Source of the DNA: Mucilaginibacter sp. | Lineage (GTDB): Bacteria > Bacteroidota > Bacteroidia > Sphingobacteriales > Sphingobacteriaceae | DNA: 64,000 bases | Direction: 5' to 3' | Assembly: GCA_030445275.1 (NCBI GenBank) | Contig: JAUCSE010000069.1 | Location: 124,001-188,000 of the forward strand | In this document: positions 34,296-42,623 of the stretch, piece by piece | How positions within the stretch are numbered: position 1 is the stretch's first letter | How the letters are laid out: the number at the start of each line of letters is the position of its first letter | The notes under the pieces: model-generated | The model's input: only the letters and a program-made list of their open reading frames with translations | Told to the model about the DNA's origin: nothing | The model's database searches: none | Translations under genes and position numbers: made by a program

Positions 34296-34667
34296 ATGTT
34301 GAATTTAGACTTACGGAGTTTTAAAAACTGCGTAAGTCTAATCACTAAATAAACGCGTCATTGCTGAGGCACGAAGACAACCGACCAGAAGGAGCTCATT
34401 AATACCAATAAAAACAAACACAACATTAATAATCTCTAAGCTATACAGAGCAGACCTGTGAAGCTGACCTACCTGCGTAGTGATTGCTTCGTGCCTCGCA
34501 ATGACGTGATGATTAAAGTGGAACATCTGAACAAATAAAAAGCCTCTATTCTCCAATCTTCCTGAACGGAAATAAATACCTATTCTCCCTTAAAAACATT
34601 TTCTTATACGATAATATTTTAATAATTGCGTGAGGTTTAGTAATCTTGTTTATCTATTACATCATCT
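34296..34667. repeat. Gene-free stretch with a composite element
   Basis: It holds the long palindromic element at 34353-34507; before it, TTACGGAGTTTT and AAAACTGCGTAA (about 34311-34334) form a further small inverted repeat. AT-rich DNA leads to the sensor kinase gene. No gene is supported. Confidence 0.7.
34353..34507. mobile_element. Composite palindromic element, CGTCATTGCGAGG family, long copy 2
   Basis: Left ACGCGTCATTGCTGAGGCAC, right CTTCGTGCCTCGCAATGACG. The core from ACAACCGACC to ATTAATAATCTCT differs from copy 1 at only two positions as read by eye. Confidence 0.8.
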
Positions 34668-37607
34668 ATGCCCATAAAACACAGTTCAGCTTTACCTCCA
34701 GAAATGTTAAGGGTATTTGAAACATTACCTCACCCTTATCTTATACTTTCAAAAGAACTGTACATACTTACGGTTAGCAACGTTTATACACAGCTTACCA
34801 ATAAAACCAGGGCAGAATTACGCGAAAAATATTTGTTTGATGTCTTTCCGAAAATTCCCGCTTGGTCGGCCGGTGAGGGTGGTATAGCCTTTTCATTAGA
34901 GCAGGTATTGGCAACCGGCAAACCGCATCAGCTCCCCGTAACACGTTTTGATATTCCAGACCCTGATCACGATGGTCAGTTATTGGAACGTTACTGGAAC
35001 ACTGCCCACACACCAATTTTTGATCAGGAGGGCGATATCAGCTATATTATTCACCATACCGAGGATGTAACGGAGCAAGTACTTGCTGAACGGGCTTTAC
35101 AAGCCAGCCTGGAAAAGGAAAAAGAACTGGCCGCGAAAGCTACGCAGATTAGCCAGCAGATGGAAAAGCTTTTTGAGGAAATGCCTGCTCAAATTGCCAT
35201 ACTGATGGGTCCGGATCTGGTTTATGAGTTTATAAATCCGCAATACGAAAAAGAGCTTTTCTCAGGTAGTCGTAGGGTACTTGGGAGGCCGTTACTCATG
35301 GCCTTGCCCGAAGTTGCCGGTCAGCCTATTTGGGATGCCCTGCAAAATGTTTATAAAACCGGCAAAACTTTTACCGGTAAAGAAATATGCATCCCCCTAG
35401 CTAAAGAAATTGGAGGTAAACCTGAGGATCATTATTTTAATATCGCATATCAAGCCATCAGAGATGAAAAGGGAAAGATAACCGGTGTTTTAAGCTTTAA
35501 ATATGAAATAACCGAACTGGTTATGGCTAAAAAGCGCCTGGAACAAACTCAAAAAGAATTACTCGCCTTAAATGAAGGTTTGGCGCATGCCAATGAAGAA
35601 ATACAGGTTACCAACGAGGAAATACAATCGGCCAATGAAGAATTAAGTACTACCAATGAAGAGCTGTTTCAGGCACAGCAAGACCTGCTGAAGTTAAATG
35701 ACGAGCTGGAAGAGCGGGTTGAACTACGAACTCTCGAACTGCTAACGGCCCAGGCAGAAGCAGCGGGTCAAACCGAAAGGCTTAAAAGATTTTTCATGCA
35801 AGCCCCCAGTGGTATTTGTGTATTTGATGGGCCCAATCTGGTATTTGAACTGGTAAACCCACCCTACCAGCAACTTTTTCCCGGGCGTAAGCTTGCCGGT
35901 AAACCATTACTGGAAGCGCTGCCCGAATTGAAGGATCAGCTGATAGTTGATATTTTAAAAAATGTGTATGCAACCGGTAACTCTTTTGAAGGTAAAGAAG
36001 TACTGATACCGCTTGCCCGCACGGCAAGCGGGCCCGTAGAAGATCGTTATTTTACCTTTATTTACCAAGCGCGACATGATGCTACAGGTAAGGTAGATGG
36101 TATTTTGGTTTTTGTTTTTGAAGTTACCGAAACGGTGCTTACCCGGCAAAAAGAAAAGGAAAATGATCAACGTTTCCGCTTTTTACTGAATGCCATACCT
36201 CAGCAGGTATGGACAGCCCGACCAAATGGAACACTTGATTATGTAAATGAAGTGGTTTGCAATGATTTTGGGCATAATGCCGAAGAAATTATCGGGCATG
36301 GCTGGCAGGCCTTTATCCATCCGGATGACCTGCAGAATTGCTTAAAAAAATGGCTTACGGCGCTAAGAACCGGGCAGGAATACCTGGTAGAATTTCGCTT
36401 AAAATTTCAGGATGGGCAATACCTCTGGCATTTGGCCAGGGCTGTACCTTTAGTTGAAAACGGCAAGATCAAATTATGGTTGGGCACCAATACCGATATT
36501 GATATTCAGAAAACCAATGAACAAAAGAAGGATGAGTTTTTATCAATAGCCAGCCACGAATTAAAAACACCGCTTACCAGTATAAAAGCATTTAACCAGC
36601 TGATGATGCGGATCAATGATCCGCAAAAACTGGCCGGCTTTGTTCAAAAATCAGCAGCGCATGTATTACGGCTTGAAAAACTGATTAACGACCTGCTGGA
36701 TGTATCGCGCATTAACGCAGGTAAAATGGAGTATAACATGGAAATCTTTAATTTCCGTGAAATGCTGATAGATACTATTGATGGTGTACAACATACTGCA
36801 CCAACACATCAGATCATCCTGAAAAAAACAAAAGACCTATTATACACCGGCGACCGGTTCAGGTTAGAACAAGTGGTGAATAATTTATTAACCAATGCTA
36901 TTAAATATTCGCCCGGTGAAAATAAAGTGGTTGTTAATTGTGTATTGCACGAGGATAGCAGCCTGATCGTATCTGTTCAGGATTTTGGTATCGGTATTGA
37001 GGAAAAAGACCTTACCCGGTTATTTGAGCGCTATTACCGGGTTGATAATACGGCCATGCGTTTCGAGGGTCTGGGCCTGGGGCTTTTTATTTCGGCCGAA
37101 ATTTTAAAAAGGCACCATGGTAGTTTTTGGATTGAGAGTGAGCTTGATAAAGGTTCTACTTTCTTTTTCAGACTCCCGCCTGATAAGGTCAAAAAACAGA
37201 AACCAATTATTCAGAGCGATCAATATTACCAGGACAATACCATTACTCTCAGTTATAATCAATCAAGGAAGCGCATTGATGCCAGTTGGAAAGGCTATCA
37301 GAATTTGGAATCGGCACAACGGGGGTGCTTACGCATGCAGGATATGTTGGTAAAAAACAAAGTCCACAAAATATTTAATGATAATACCTACGTACTGGGC
37401 AATTGGTCTGAAGCGGTGGAATGGGTAGCCCAGGAATGGTTTCCGGCATTGGAGAAAGCCGGATTAAGACACTTTGCCTGGATCGATTCGCCAAGTGTAT
37501 TCAGTCAGCTATCGGCCCGTAAAAGTGTTGATATGCTGCCGACTAACATTGCTATGCGTTTTTTTAGGGATGTAACATCAGCAGAAACCTGGATAAATAA
37601 GCAATAG
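34668..37607 (+). CDS. Multi-PAS sensor histidine kinase with an extra C-terminal domain
   Basis: 979 residues, no clear membrane segment, so probably cytoplasmic. PAS 1 is about 10-140. Two alike PAS modules (about 165-285 and 370-490) share LVYEFINPQYE/LVFELVNPPYQ and (T/S)F(T/E)GKE blocks. A coiled coil spans 286-365 (NEEIQSANEELSTTNEEL), and PAS 4 about 500-615. HisKA has His630 in SIASHELKTPLTS. HATPase is about 735-855 (DFGIGIEEKDLTRLFERYY, GLGLGLFIS). The last 115 residues resemble the SpoIIAA/STAS-like fold seen as stand-alone proteins in Bacteroidota (GNWSEAVEWVAQEWFPALEK). No receiver gene is next to it. Confidence 0.9.
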   Translation: MPIKHSSALPPEMLRVFETLPHPYLILSKELYILTVSNVYTQLTNKTRAELREKYLFDVFPKIPAWSAGEGGIAFSLEQVLATGKPHQLPVTRFDIPDPDHDGQLLERYWNTAHTPIFDQEGDISYIIHHTEDVTEQVLAERALQASLEKEKELAAKATQISQQMEKLFEEMPAQIAILMGPDLVYEFINPQYEKELFSGSRRVLGRPLLMALPEVAGQPIWDALQNVYKTGKTFTGKEICIPLAKEIGGKPEDHYFNIAYQAIRDEKGKITGVLSFKYEITELVMAKKRLEQTQKELLALNEGLAHANEEIQVTNEEIQSANEELSTTNEELFQAQQDLLKLNDELEERVELRTLELLTAQAEAAGQTERLKRFFMQAPSGICVFDGPNLVFELVNPPYQQLFPGRKLAGKPLLEALPELKDQLIVDILKNVYATGNSFEGKEVLIPLARTASGPVEDRYFTFIYQARHDATGKVDGILVFVFEVTETVLTRQKEKENDQRFRFLLNAIPQQVWTARPNGTLDYVNEVVCNDFGHNAEEIIGHGWQAFIHPDDLQNCLKKWLTALRTGQEYLVEFRLKFQDGQYLWHLARAVPLVENGKIKLWLGTNTDIDIQKTNEQKKDEFLSIASHELKTPLTSIKAFNQLMMRINDPQKLAGFVQKSAAHVLRLEKLINDLLDVSRINAGKMEYNMEIFNFREMLIDTIDGVQHTAPTHQIILKKTKDLLYTGDRFRLEQVVNNLLTNAIKYSPGENKVVVNCVLHEDSSLIVSVQDFGIGIEEKDLTRLFERYYRVDNTAMRFEGLGLGLFISAEILKRHHGSFWIESELDKGSTFFFRLPPDKVKKQKPIIQSDQYYQDNTITLSYNQSRKRIDASWKGYQNLESAQRGCLRMQDMLVKNKVHKIFNDNTYVLGNWSEAVEWVAQEWFPALEKAGLRHFAWIDSPSVFSQLSARKSVDMLPTNIAMRFFRDVTSAETWINKQ

Positions 37608-37610
37608 GCA

Positions 37611-38405
37611 TTAAACCTCACCCAGATAATCTTTCAGCAATTGGTTAAATTCTTCAGGCTGTTCCATATTGGGCATGTGGCCGGCATTTTTTACGATGAC
37701 AAGCTTTGCCCCGTTAATTCGGGTTTGCATGTATAAAGCAGTTTCAACAGGGGTAAATACATCCTGATCGCCCACTACGATAAGAGTTGGGAAATTGATT
37801 GTTGAAAGCATAGCCGTATGATCTCTCCTTTCGGCCCTACCTAATTGAACAGCTGCCGATCCGGCAGGATTTGTATGTATCATCATATCCGTAAGATGCT
37901 CAACAACCGCCGGTTTAGTTTCAAAAGTATTTTTACACAGATAGTTATGTATGTTTTCTGTGTTGTACTTTTCCATACCATATGCTAACAGGTTTTTTGA
38001 AAGTGTTACCCGGTTTTTATAACTGGTTTCGTCTTCGGCCCTGGCATCGGTATCAGCCAGCACCAATCCTTTAACCAGGTGCGGGACCAGGCGGTAAAGT
38101 TCTAAAGCTACTTGTCCTCCCATTGCCAAGCCAACAAATATGGCTTTGTTGATGGCCAGTTCGTCCAGTAAATAAATGATATCAAGCGCCAGTTCATCCA
38201 AAAGAACTATCGGATCTGTAGTTGTGCTTTCACCATAACCCCGCAGGTCAGGGATAATAAGCCGGTGTGTTTGGCTAAATACTGGCGACTGGTAATTCCA
38301 CATGCTGCGGTTAAAAGGCTGTCCGTGTATAAATACAATAACATCCCCTGCACCCAGGTCATCATATACCAAATTAATACCCCTGATCTTTAGTTTATTT
38401 GTCAT
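37611..38405 (-). CDS. Alpha/beta hydrolase-fold protein with Ala at the nucleophile position
   Basis: 264 residues. Oxyanion region FIHGQPFNRSMW and RGYGES are as in the family. The nucleophile elbow, normally GxSxGG, reads VGLAMGGQVALE: the codon at 38124-38126 is GCA, Ala94, instead of Ser. The acid (VGDQDVFTP, Asp213 or Asp215) and His243 (AGHMPNMEQPEEF) are kept. It may lack ester hydrolysis, or carry out a cofactor-free reaction not needing Ser. It is convergent with the kinase gene (3 bases between stops) and divergent from a TetR gene 96 bases away, which probably controls it. Confidence 0.88.
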   Translation of the reverse strand: MTNKLKIRGINLVYDDLGAGDVIVFIHGQPFNRSMWNYQSPVFSQTHRLIIPDLRGYGESTTTDPIVLLDELALDIIYLLDELAINKAIFVGLAMGGQVALELYRLVPHLVKGLVLADTDARAEDETSYKNRVTLSKNLLAYGMEKYNTENIHNYLCKNTFETKPAVVEHLTDMMIHTNPAGSAAVQLGRAERRDHTAMLSTINFPTLIVVGDQDVFTPVETALYMQTRINGAKLVIVKNAGHMPNMEQPEEFNQLLKDYLGEV

Positions 38406-38422
38406 AGTGCTTTGTTGTTTGC

Positions 38423-38444
38423 GATATCTTATGATACAAATATC
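38423..38444. promoter_or_regulatory. Possible operator in the TetR/hydrolase divergent region
   Basis: GATAT at 38423-38427 and ATATC at 38440-38444 form a short inverted repeat around CTTATGATACAA, midway between the two start codons. TetR proteins often bind such sites; unproven here. Confidence 0.3.
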
Positions 38445-38501
38445 TCACAAAAGTATTAATTTTATATCCAGAAATAATATTTACGAGAAAAAAGTATCAC
38501 A

Positions 38502-39098
38502 ATGAGCAAATTATCATTAGATAAAGGCCGGATTATACAGAAATTAAAAACCCGGGAAGCGCTCCTATCCAAGGCAAATGAATTATTAAAACAGGGCACT
38601 GAGATCAATGTGGAGTTAGTTGCGAGGGAAGCAAATATTTCGAAAGCAACAGCCTACCGGTATTTCTCTGGCGCTGATGCCTTAAAACGGGAAGCATCAT
38701 TACAATTGAAAGCCAAAACAAATGATGACCTTTTTACAGATTTAAATGATAATGATCTGCCTGGAAGAATTGAACGGCTTATTGAATATCACTTTAAACT
38801 TTTTACTGAAAATGAAAATGAATTCCGCCTGTTTCTGAGTTCGGTTATTGGCGAATCAGTTATTCATAAAAACAGCCAGTTACGGGCGGGCAGACGGGTG
38901 GCCCTGATCAGGGAAGCCTTGAAGCCATTACAAATATCATTAAGTCCAGCCGTTTTTGATAATATGGTTAATGCATTAAGCGTTTTTTTCGGCATTGAGT
39001 CAGTAACCGTTTTGAAGGACGTGTGTAAGTTAAGCAATGAGGCAGTATTACAAACCTGGAAATGGTCGGTAAACAGAATAGTTTTTTTTAAAGATTAA
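38502..39098 (+). CDS. TetR/AcrR-family transcriptional regulator
   Basis: 198 residues. The N-terminal HTH covers about 15-62: EALLSKANELLKQG, then VELVAREANISKATAYRYFS, the recognition helix of the TetR family, and GADALKREA. The C-terminal ligand domain (about 75-198) is all helical and gives no hint of the ligand. It is divergent from the Ala-nucleophile alpha/beta hydrolase, so local repression of that gene and of itself is the likely role. Confidence 0.88.
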   Translation: MSKLSLDKGRIIQKLKTREALLSKANELLKQGTEINVELVAREANISKATAYRYFSGADALKREASLQLKAKTNDDLFTDLNDNDLPGRIERLIEYHFKLFTENENEFRLFLSSVIGESVIHKNSQLRAGRRVALIREALKPLQISLSPAVFDNMVNALSVFFGIESVTVLKDVCKLSNEAVLQTWKWSVNRIVFFKD

Positions 39099-39120
39099 TT
39101 ACCTTGCATATGCAAACCCA

Positions 39121-39951
39121 TTAAGCGGGCAGCATATAGGTCATCAGCTCATCCTGTAGCTGTTCTGCAGTTTTAAAAAGTGTTTTATCGGTTATATAAA
39201 GGTCAATATTGATGTCCTCTCCTATTCGTTCTTCTTTGAATATATCATTAAACTTAAAATATTTTAACGAAAAATTCCAGTTATCTTCCAGGTAAGCAAA
39301 AAGCTGCGAATCTGCAATATTTAACATAGTATAATTAATTACCACAAATGAATCAGGATTCAATTTTTTAATACATTTCAATATTTCCTGGTTATAGGCT
39401 ATCCAAATCCTTAAAAATTCTTCGGTATTGGCATTGTAAAATTTCTGTATTCTGCGAGATCGTCTTATCTTTTGCCATACCAGTCTTGACAAGTATTTAC
39501 GGGCCATGTATTTTTTGTCGATAAGTTTAAAATCGCGCCTTAGCAATGAGCTTACTACAGATTTATAATCGCGCAGGATCACAAGATAACAGGCATCGGG
39601 TAATAATTCCTGGTAAACATCTAAAAACAGGCAGGTACGTGGGTCTTTCCATCCCCACTGATCATACAATTGTTGTTTAATTTTAATAATACCTTTTAAC
39701 TTTTCCTTTTCATAAATAGAAAAATTATCTATCGGGGCATCAGTTAAACCAGAGACTGGCAGGTTGTTATCAGCCAATACTTCTTCGTGCATTTTTAAAA
39801 ATTCTATATCTTCAAAATGACCGTCTAAATTACCTAAACCAGGTCCCAGTTGCCTTTCGCCTAGTTGTAAACCACATTTGGTGAGCCAATGTGAAATAAG
39901 TGAAGTTCCGGAACGGTGCATGCCGGCAATGATAAGGGTTCTTTTGTGCAT
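39121..39951 (-). CDS. Sulfotransferase family protein
   Basis: 276 residues. The 5'-phosphosulfate loop is GMHRSGTS at 10-17. A PAPS-binding helix region follows (YLVILRDYKSVVSSLLRRDF, with the LRDxxxVxxS pattern of the 3'-phosphate loop). The remainder is a loosely conserved acceptor part, rich in Tyr, Lys and Ile. It transfers sulfate from PAPS to a sugar, lipid or protein acceptor; which one is unknown. The APS kinase gene that makes PAPS lies 42 bases upstream on the same strand, so the pair forms a sulfation cassette. Both genes are more AT-rich than most neighbours. Confidence 0.87.
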   Translation of the reverse strand: MHKRTLIIAGMHRSGTSLISHWLTKCGLQLGERQLGPGLGNLDGHFEDIEFLKMHEEVLADNNLPVSGLTDAPIDNFSIYEKEKLKGIIKIKQQLYDQWGWKDPRTCLFLDVYQELLPDACYLVILRDYKSVVSSLLRRDFKLIDKKYMARKYLSRLVWQKIRRSRRIQKFYNANTEEFLRIWIAYNQEILKCIKKLNPDSFVVINYTMLNIADSQLFAYLEDNWNFSLKYFKFNDIFKEERIGEDINIDLYITDKTLFKTAEQLQDELMTYMLPA

Positions 39952-39993
39952 AGTTTAAAAGGACAAATGATTTAAAATACTTAAGCAGGCGGC

Positions 39994-40557
39994 TTAAAAA
40001 TTATCAGTCACTTTACTTGAAACTTTTTCGACAGAATGAAGATTGTTAATGATATAATAAATCAATAAAGAAGTGCTTTGTTCAATGGTACTTTGACCTG
40101 TATTTATATACAGATCAGCATCGTACGGCACATCAAACTGATCATTGATACCTGTTAAATTTAACAGCTTATCGGGGTGTCCCTCGGGCAAAAGCGCTTT
40201 TTTATAAAGCCCTTTGGTATCGCGGACAATTAGTTTATTGACCGGGCAGTCAACATGTACAATATTTACATGATCGTATTTTTCGGCCAGCTCACGCCTT
40301 ACATCATCATAAGGGTTTATAGCGCTAACAATGGTAACAATACCCTGAGCCGAAAACCGGCTGGCAATAAAACCCAGCCTCTTGATGTTCTCGCACCGGT
40401 CATGTTTGGAAAAACCAAGATCTTTGCAAATTTCACTGCGGTATTCGTCGCCGTCAATTATTTCGATCTTTATACCAAGTTCAGTTAGCTCGGTTGCAAC
40501 ACATTTTGCCAGTGTTGTTTTACCCGCCCCGGACAGGCCGCAAAATAATAGTATCAT
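39994..40557 (-). CDS. cysC: Adenylyl-sulfate kinase
   Basis: 187 residues from the ATG at 40557; a TTG two codons earlier is ignored. It phosphorylates APS to PAPS. Walker A GLSGAGKT is at 7-14. IDGDEYRSEICKDLGFSKHD, followed by RCENIKRLGFIASRF, and the phospho-Ser block VSAINPYDDVRREL are typical; the KGLYKKAL loop is also present. There are no sulfate adenylyltransferase genes (cysD/cysN) nearby, so APS must come from elsewhere. It lies upstream of a sulfotransferase gene, so PAPS is probably made for sulfation rather than for sulfate reduction. Confidence 0.93.
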   Translation of the reverse strand: MILLFCGLSGAGKTTLAKCVATELTELGIKIEIIDGDEYRSEICKDLGFSKHDRCENIKRLGFIASRFSAQGIVTIVSAINPYDDVRRELAEKYDHVNIVHVDCPVNKLIVRDTKGLYKKALLPEGHPDKLLNLTGINDQFDVPYDADLYINTGQSTIEQSTSLLIYYIINNLHSVEKVSSKVTDNF

Positions 40558-40856
40558 ACCCAATAGTTAATTAGTAAATAACATCTTGAGAAAGTCTTGC
40601 AGGACACTTTCTGAACGTGAACTTATAAAATTACTTATCTGTTAAAGAGGGTGGTATTGTAAATAATTCTTTACAATAGGTCAAAATAGTTTCGTTAAAG
40701 AAAACTACCGGGGATAAAAAGCTTTAAATAAGAGCTTCAGGGCTGTTTTTAATTTAATTTATTGCGCTACGTGCAATCACACTAAAATGCTACACCTAAC
40801 AAAAATGTTACGCTTTTCCGGGTGATAAAAGCATTTAAAATCCGGTGAAGTAAGGC
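40558..40856. other. AT-rich gap upstream of cysC
   Basis: About 300 bases between cysC and holA, both on the minus strand. There is no gene and no strong repeat or terminator hairpin. Confidence 0.6.
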
Positions 40857-41879
40857 TCAGTGCAATATTTTGAACATGAGCTCTTTCATCAATTCGCCAT
40901 GAGGGGCATTTGATTCAACGCCTTTACTTTTCAGATCATATTCGCGCAAATAACTAATGATCTGCATGGTTTTCTGGTAACTATAACTACGCCCGGCCTG
41001 TTCATAATCTTTCACAAAATAGGGATTTACCCCTAACTCACGCGCCAGGTTTTGCTGCGACTTATCTTTTACATAATGATACGCCAGCACTTTACTAAAG
41101 TAATTATTTAAGTTACCTAACACCAGTACAATAGGGTTAGCCTTAGGATTGGCTTCAAAATAATTGATGATCTGGTTAACCTTATAGGCATCTTTTTTAC
41201 TCAGTGCCGATTGCAGTTCAAATACATTGTACTCCTTACTAATGCCAATGTTATCCTGAATATGTTTCAGCGTAATTTCCTGACCGGCGGTTACATTAAG
41301 CATCAGTTTCTCCAACTCATTGGCCACTTTCGACAGGTCATTACCCAGATATTCAGACAGCATTGCTGAGGCCTGCGCGTTTATCTTATATCCTTTATCA
41401 CTTATATATCCCTCTATCCAGGCCGGTATTTTGCTATCATATAACGGGGCCGATTCAAAAACCAACCCGTTTTTCTCAATGGCTTTGTAGGTTTTTTTAC
41501 GCTTATCAAACTTGCCGTATTTATAGCAAAATACCAATATGGTACTTGACAATGGGTTTTCCAGGTAACTCAACAAAGGGTCAATTCCTTTTTTACCATC
41601 ATCGTCTTTACCCCATTTCATATCCTGGGCTTCTTTTACCAGCACCACCTGGTAATCGGCCATCATAGGGTATCGTTTGGCCGCGTTAAGCACCGCCATG
41701 ATCTCGGTATCTTTACCATAAACCACGGTTTGGTTAAAACCTTTCTCGGCTTCGGGCAACAAGCTATGTTCAATGTAATTACTTACCAGGTCAATAAAAT
41801 ATGGTTCCTCGCCATGCAGCAGATACAAGGGCTTATATTTACGGTTCTTAATATCTTTTAATATCTCTGCTGCGGTCAT
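40857..41879 (-). CDS. holA: DNA polymerase III subunit delta
   Basis: 340 residues, the usual length. The delta subunit opens the sliding clamp as part of the clamp loader. Family features: the N-terminal PLYLLHGEEPYFIDLVSNYI, which replaces a Walker A site; QVVLVKEAQDMKW; the LGNDLSKVANELEKL block; and the C-terminal ARELGVNPYFVKDYEQAGR. It lies divergent from the HsdR-N gene, a pairing found widely in Bacteroidota. The start ATG at 41879 is preceded by a TATTTTTG box (complement of 41891-41898) that is part of a duplicated segment. Confidence 0.95.
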   Translation of the reverse strand: MTAAEILKDIKNRKYKPLYLLHGEEPYFIDLVSNYIEHSLLPEAEKGFNQTVVYGKDTEIMAVLNAAKRYPMMADYQVVLVKEAQDMKWGKDDDGKKGIDPLLSYLENPLSSTILVFCYKYGKFDKRKKTYKAIEKNGLVFESAPLYDSKIPAWIEGYISDKGYKINAQASAMLSEYLGNDLSKVANELEKLMLNVTAGQEITLKHIQDNIGISKEYNVFELQSALSKKDAYKVNQIINYFEANPKANPIVLVLGNLNNYFSKVLAYHYVKDKSQQNLARELGVNPYFVKDYEQAGRSYSYQKTMQIISYLREYDLKSKGVESNAPHGELMKELMFKILH

Positions 41880-41889
41880 TCTTTTTAAT

Positions 41890-42021
41890 TCAAAAATAAA
41901 AATTGCGAAGCATTCTTGAACTCCAAATAGAAAAAATACTATGTGAAAAACTCAAAAGTCAAAAATGCTTATCAATTTAAGCTTCAAAAGTAAAAATTGC
42001 GAAGCACTCTTGAACTACAAA
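41890..42021. repeat. Duplicated promoter-like segment upstream of holA
   Basis: A 38-base unit occurs at 41890-41927 and 41984-42021 with four differences (shared AAAAATTGCGAAGCA and TCTTGAACT). On the minus strand each unit carries a TAnnTTTG box: TATTTTTG (41891-41898) and TACTTTTG (41985-41992). Between and beyond are AAAAGTCAAAAATGC and its inverse near 42130-42150. Confidence 0.65.
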
Positions 42022-42161
42022 AAAGAAATAAACATGGCGTAAAAAATTCAAAACCGATGTTGAGTCATAATTGAAAAATATAATTTAAAATTTTGAAAAT
42101 GGGTACCAGCCAAGCCCCATTTATATTTTTTACTTTTGACTTTTTACTTTCGACTTAAAGA

Positions 42162-42623
42162 ATGGATCTTTTACAACCGCTTAATCTTCCACCTTACCCT
42201 TTTAAAATAAGTGATCAAAACGGGCAGTTAACCTTATTTGATGAGATCCGGAAAAAAAACATCATTATTACACCCGAAGAGTGGGTACGCCAGCATTTTG
42301 TGCAATACCTTATTAAACAAAAAAATTACCCTCGTTCCCTTATTAAGCTTGAAGGTGGTATGAAACTAAACGGCTTACAAAAACGGACAGACATTGTGGT
42401 ATTTAATACCGAAGGGAAAAGAATTTTAATGGTAGAGTGCAAAGCCCCGTCAGTAAACATTGACCAAAAAACATTCGATCAGATAGCCCGTTATAATATG
42501 GTACACCAGGTGCAGCTACTGGCGGTTAGCAATGGATTGCAGCATTATTATTGTCATATTGATCTTGATAAACGGCAATATCATTTCATGGCAGAGTTGC
42601 CAGCATACATAAAAACGGTTTAA
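42162..42623 (+). CDS. HsdR N-terminal-like nuclease-fold protein
   Basis: 153 residues. It matches the type I restriction HsdR N-terminal domain as a stand-alone protein. PD-(D/E)xK core: RTDIVVF with Asp77, then MVECKAPS with Glu92 and Lys94, followed by FDQIARYNMVHQVQLLAVSN. There is no helicase part and no methylase or specificity gene nearby, so it is not a restriction system. The conserved position beside holA in this phylum suggests a DNA maintenance role; the function is not known. It is convergent with the hybrid kinase gene, with stops overlapping by four bases. Confidence 0.85.
   Translation: MDLLQPLNLPPYPFKISDQNGQLTLFDEIRKKNIIITPEEWVRQHFVQYLIKQKNYPRSLIKLEGGMKLNGLQKRTDIVVFNTEGKRILMVECKAPSVNIDQKTFDQIARYNMVHQVQLLAVSNGLQHYYCHIDLDKRQYHFMAELPAYIKTV

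Noticed and set aside
42162..42623. Type I restriction-modification system
   Set aside because: Only the nuclease-like N-terminal domain is present; there is no helicase, methylase or specificity gene nearby.
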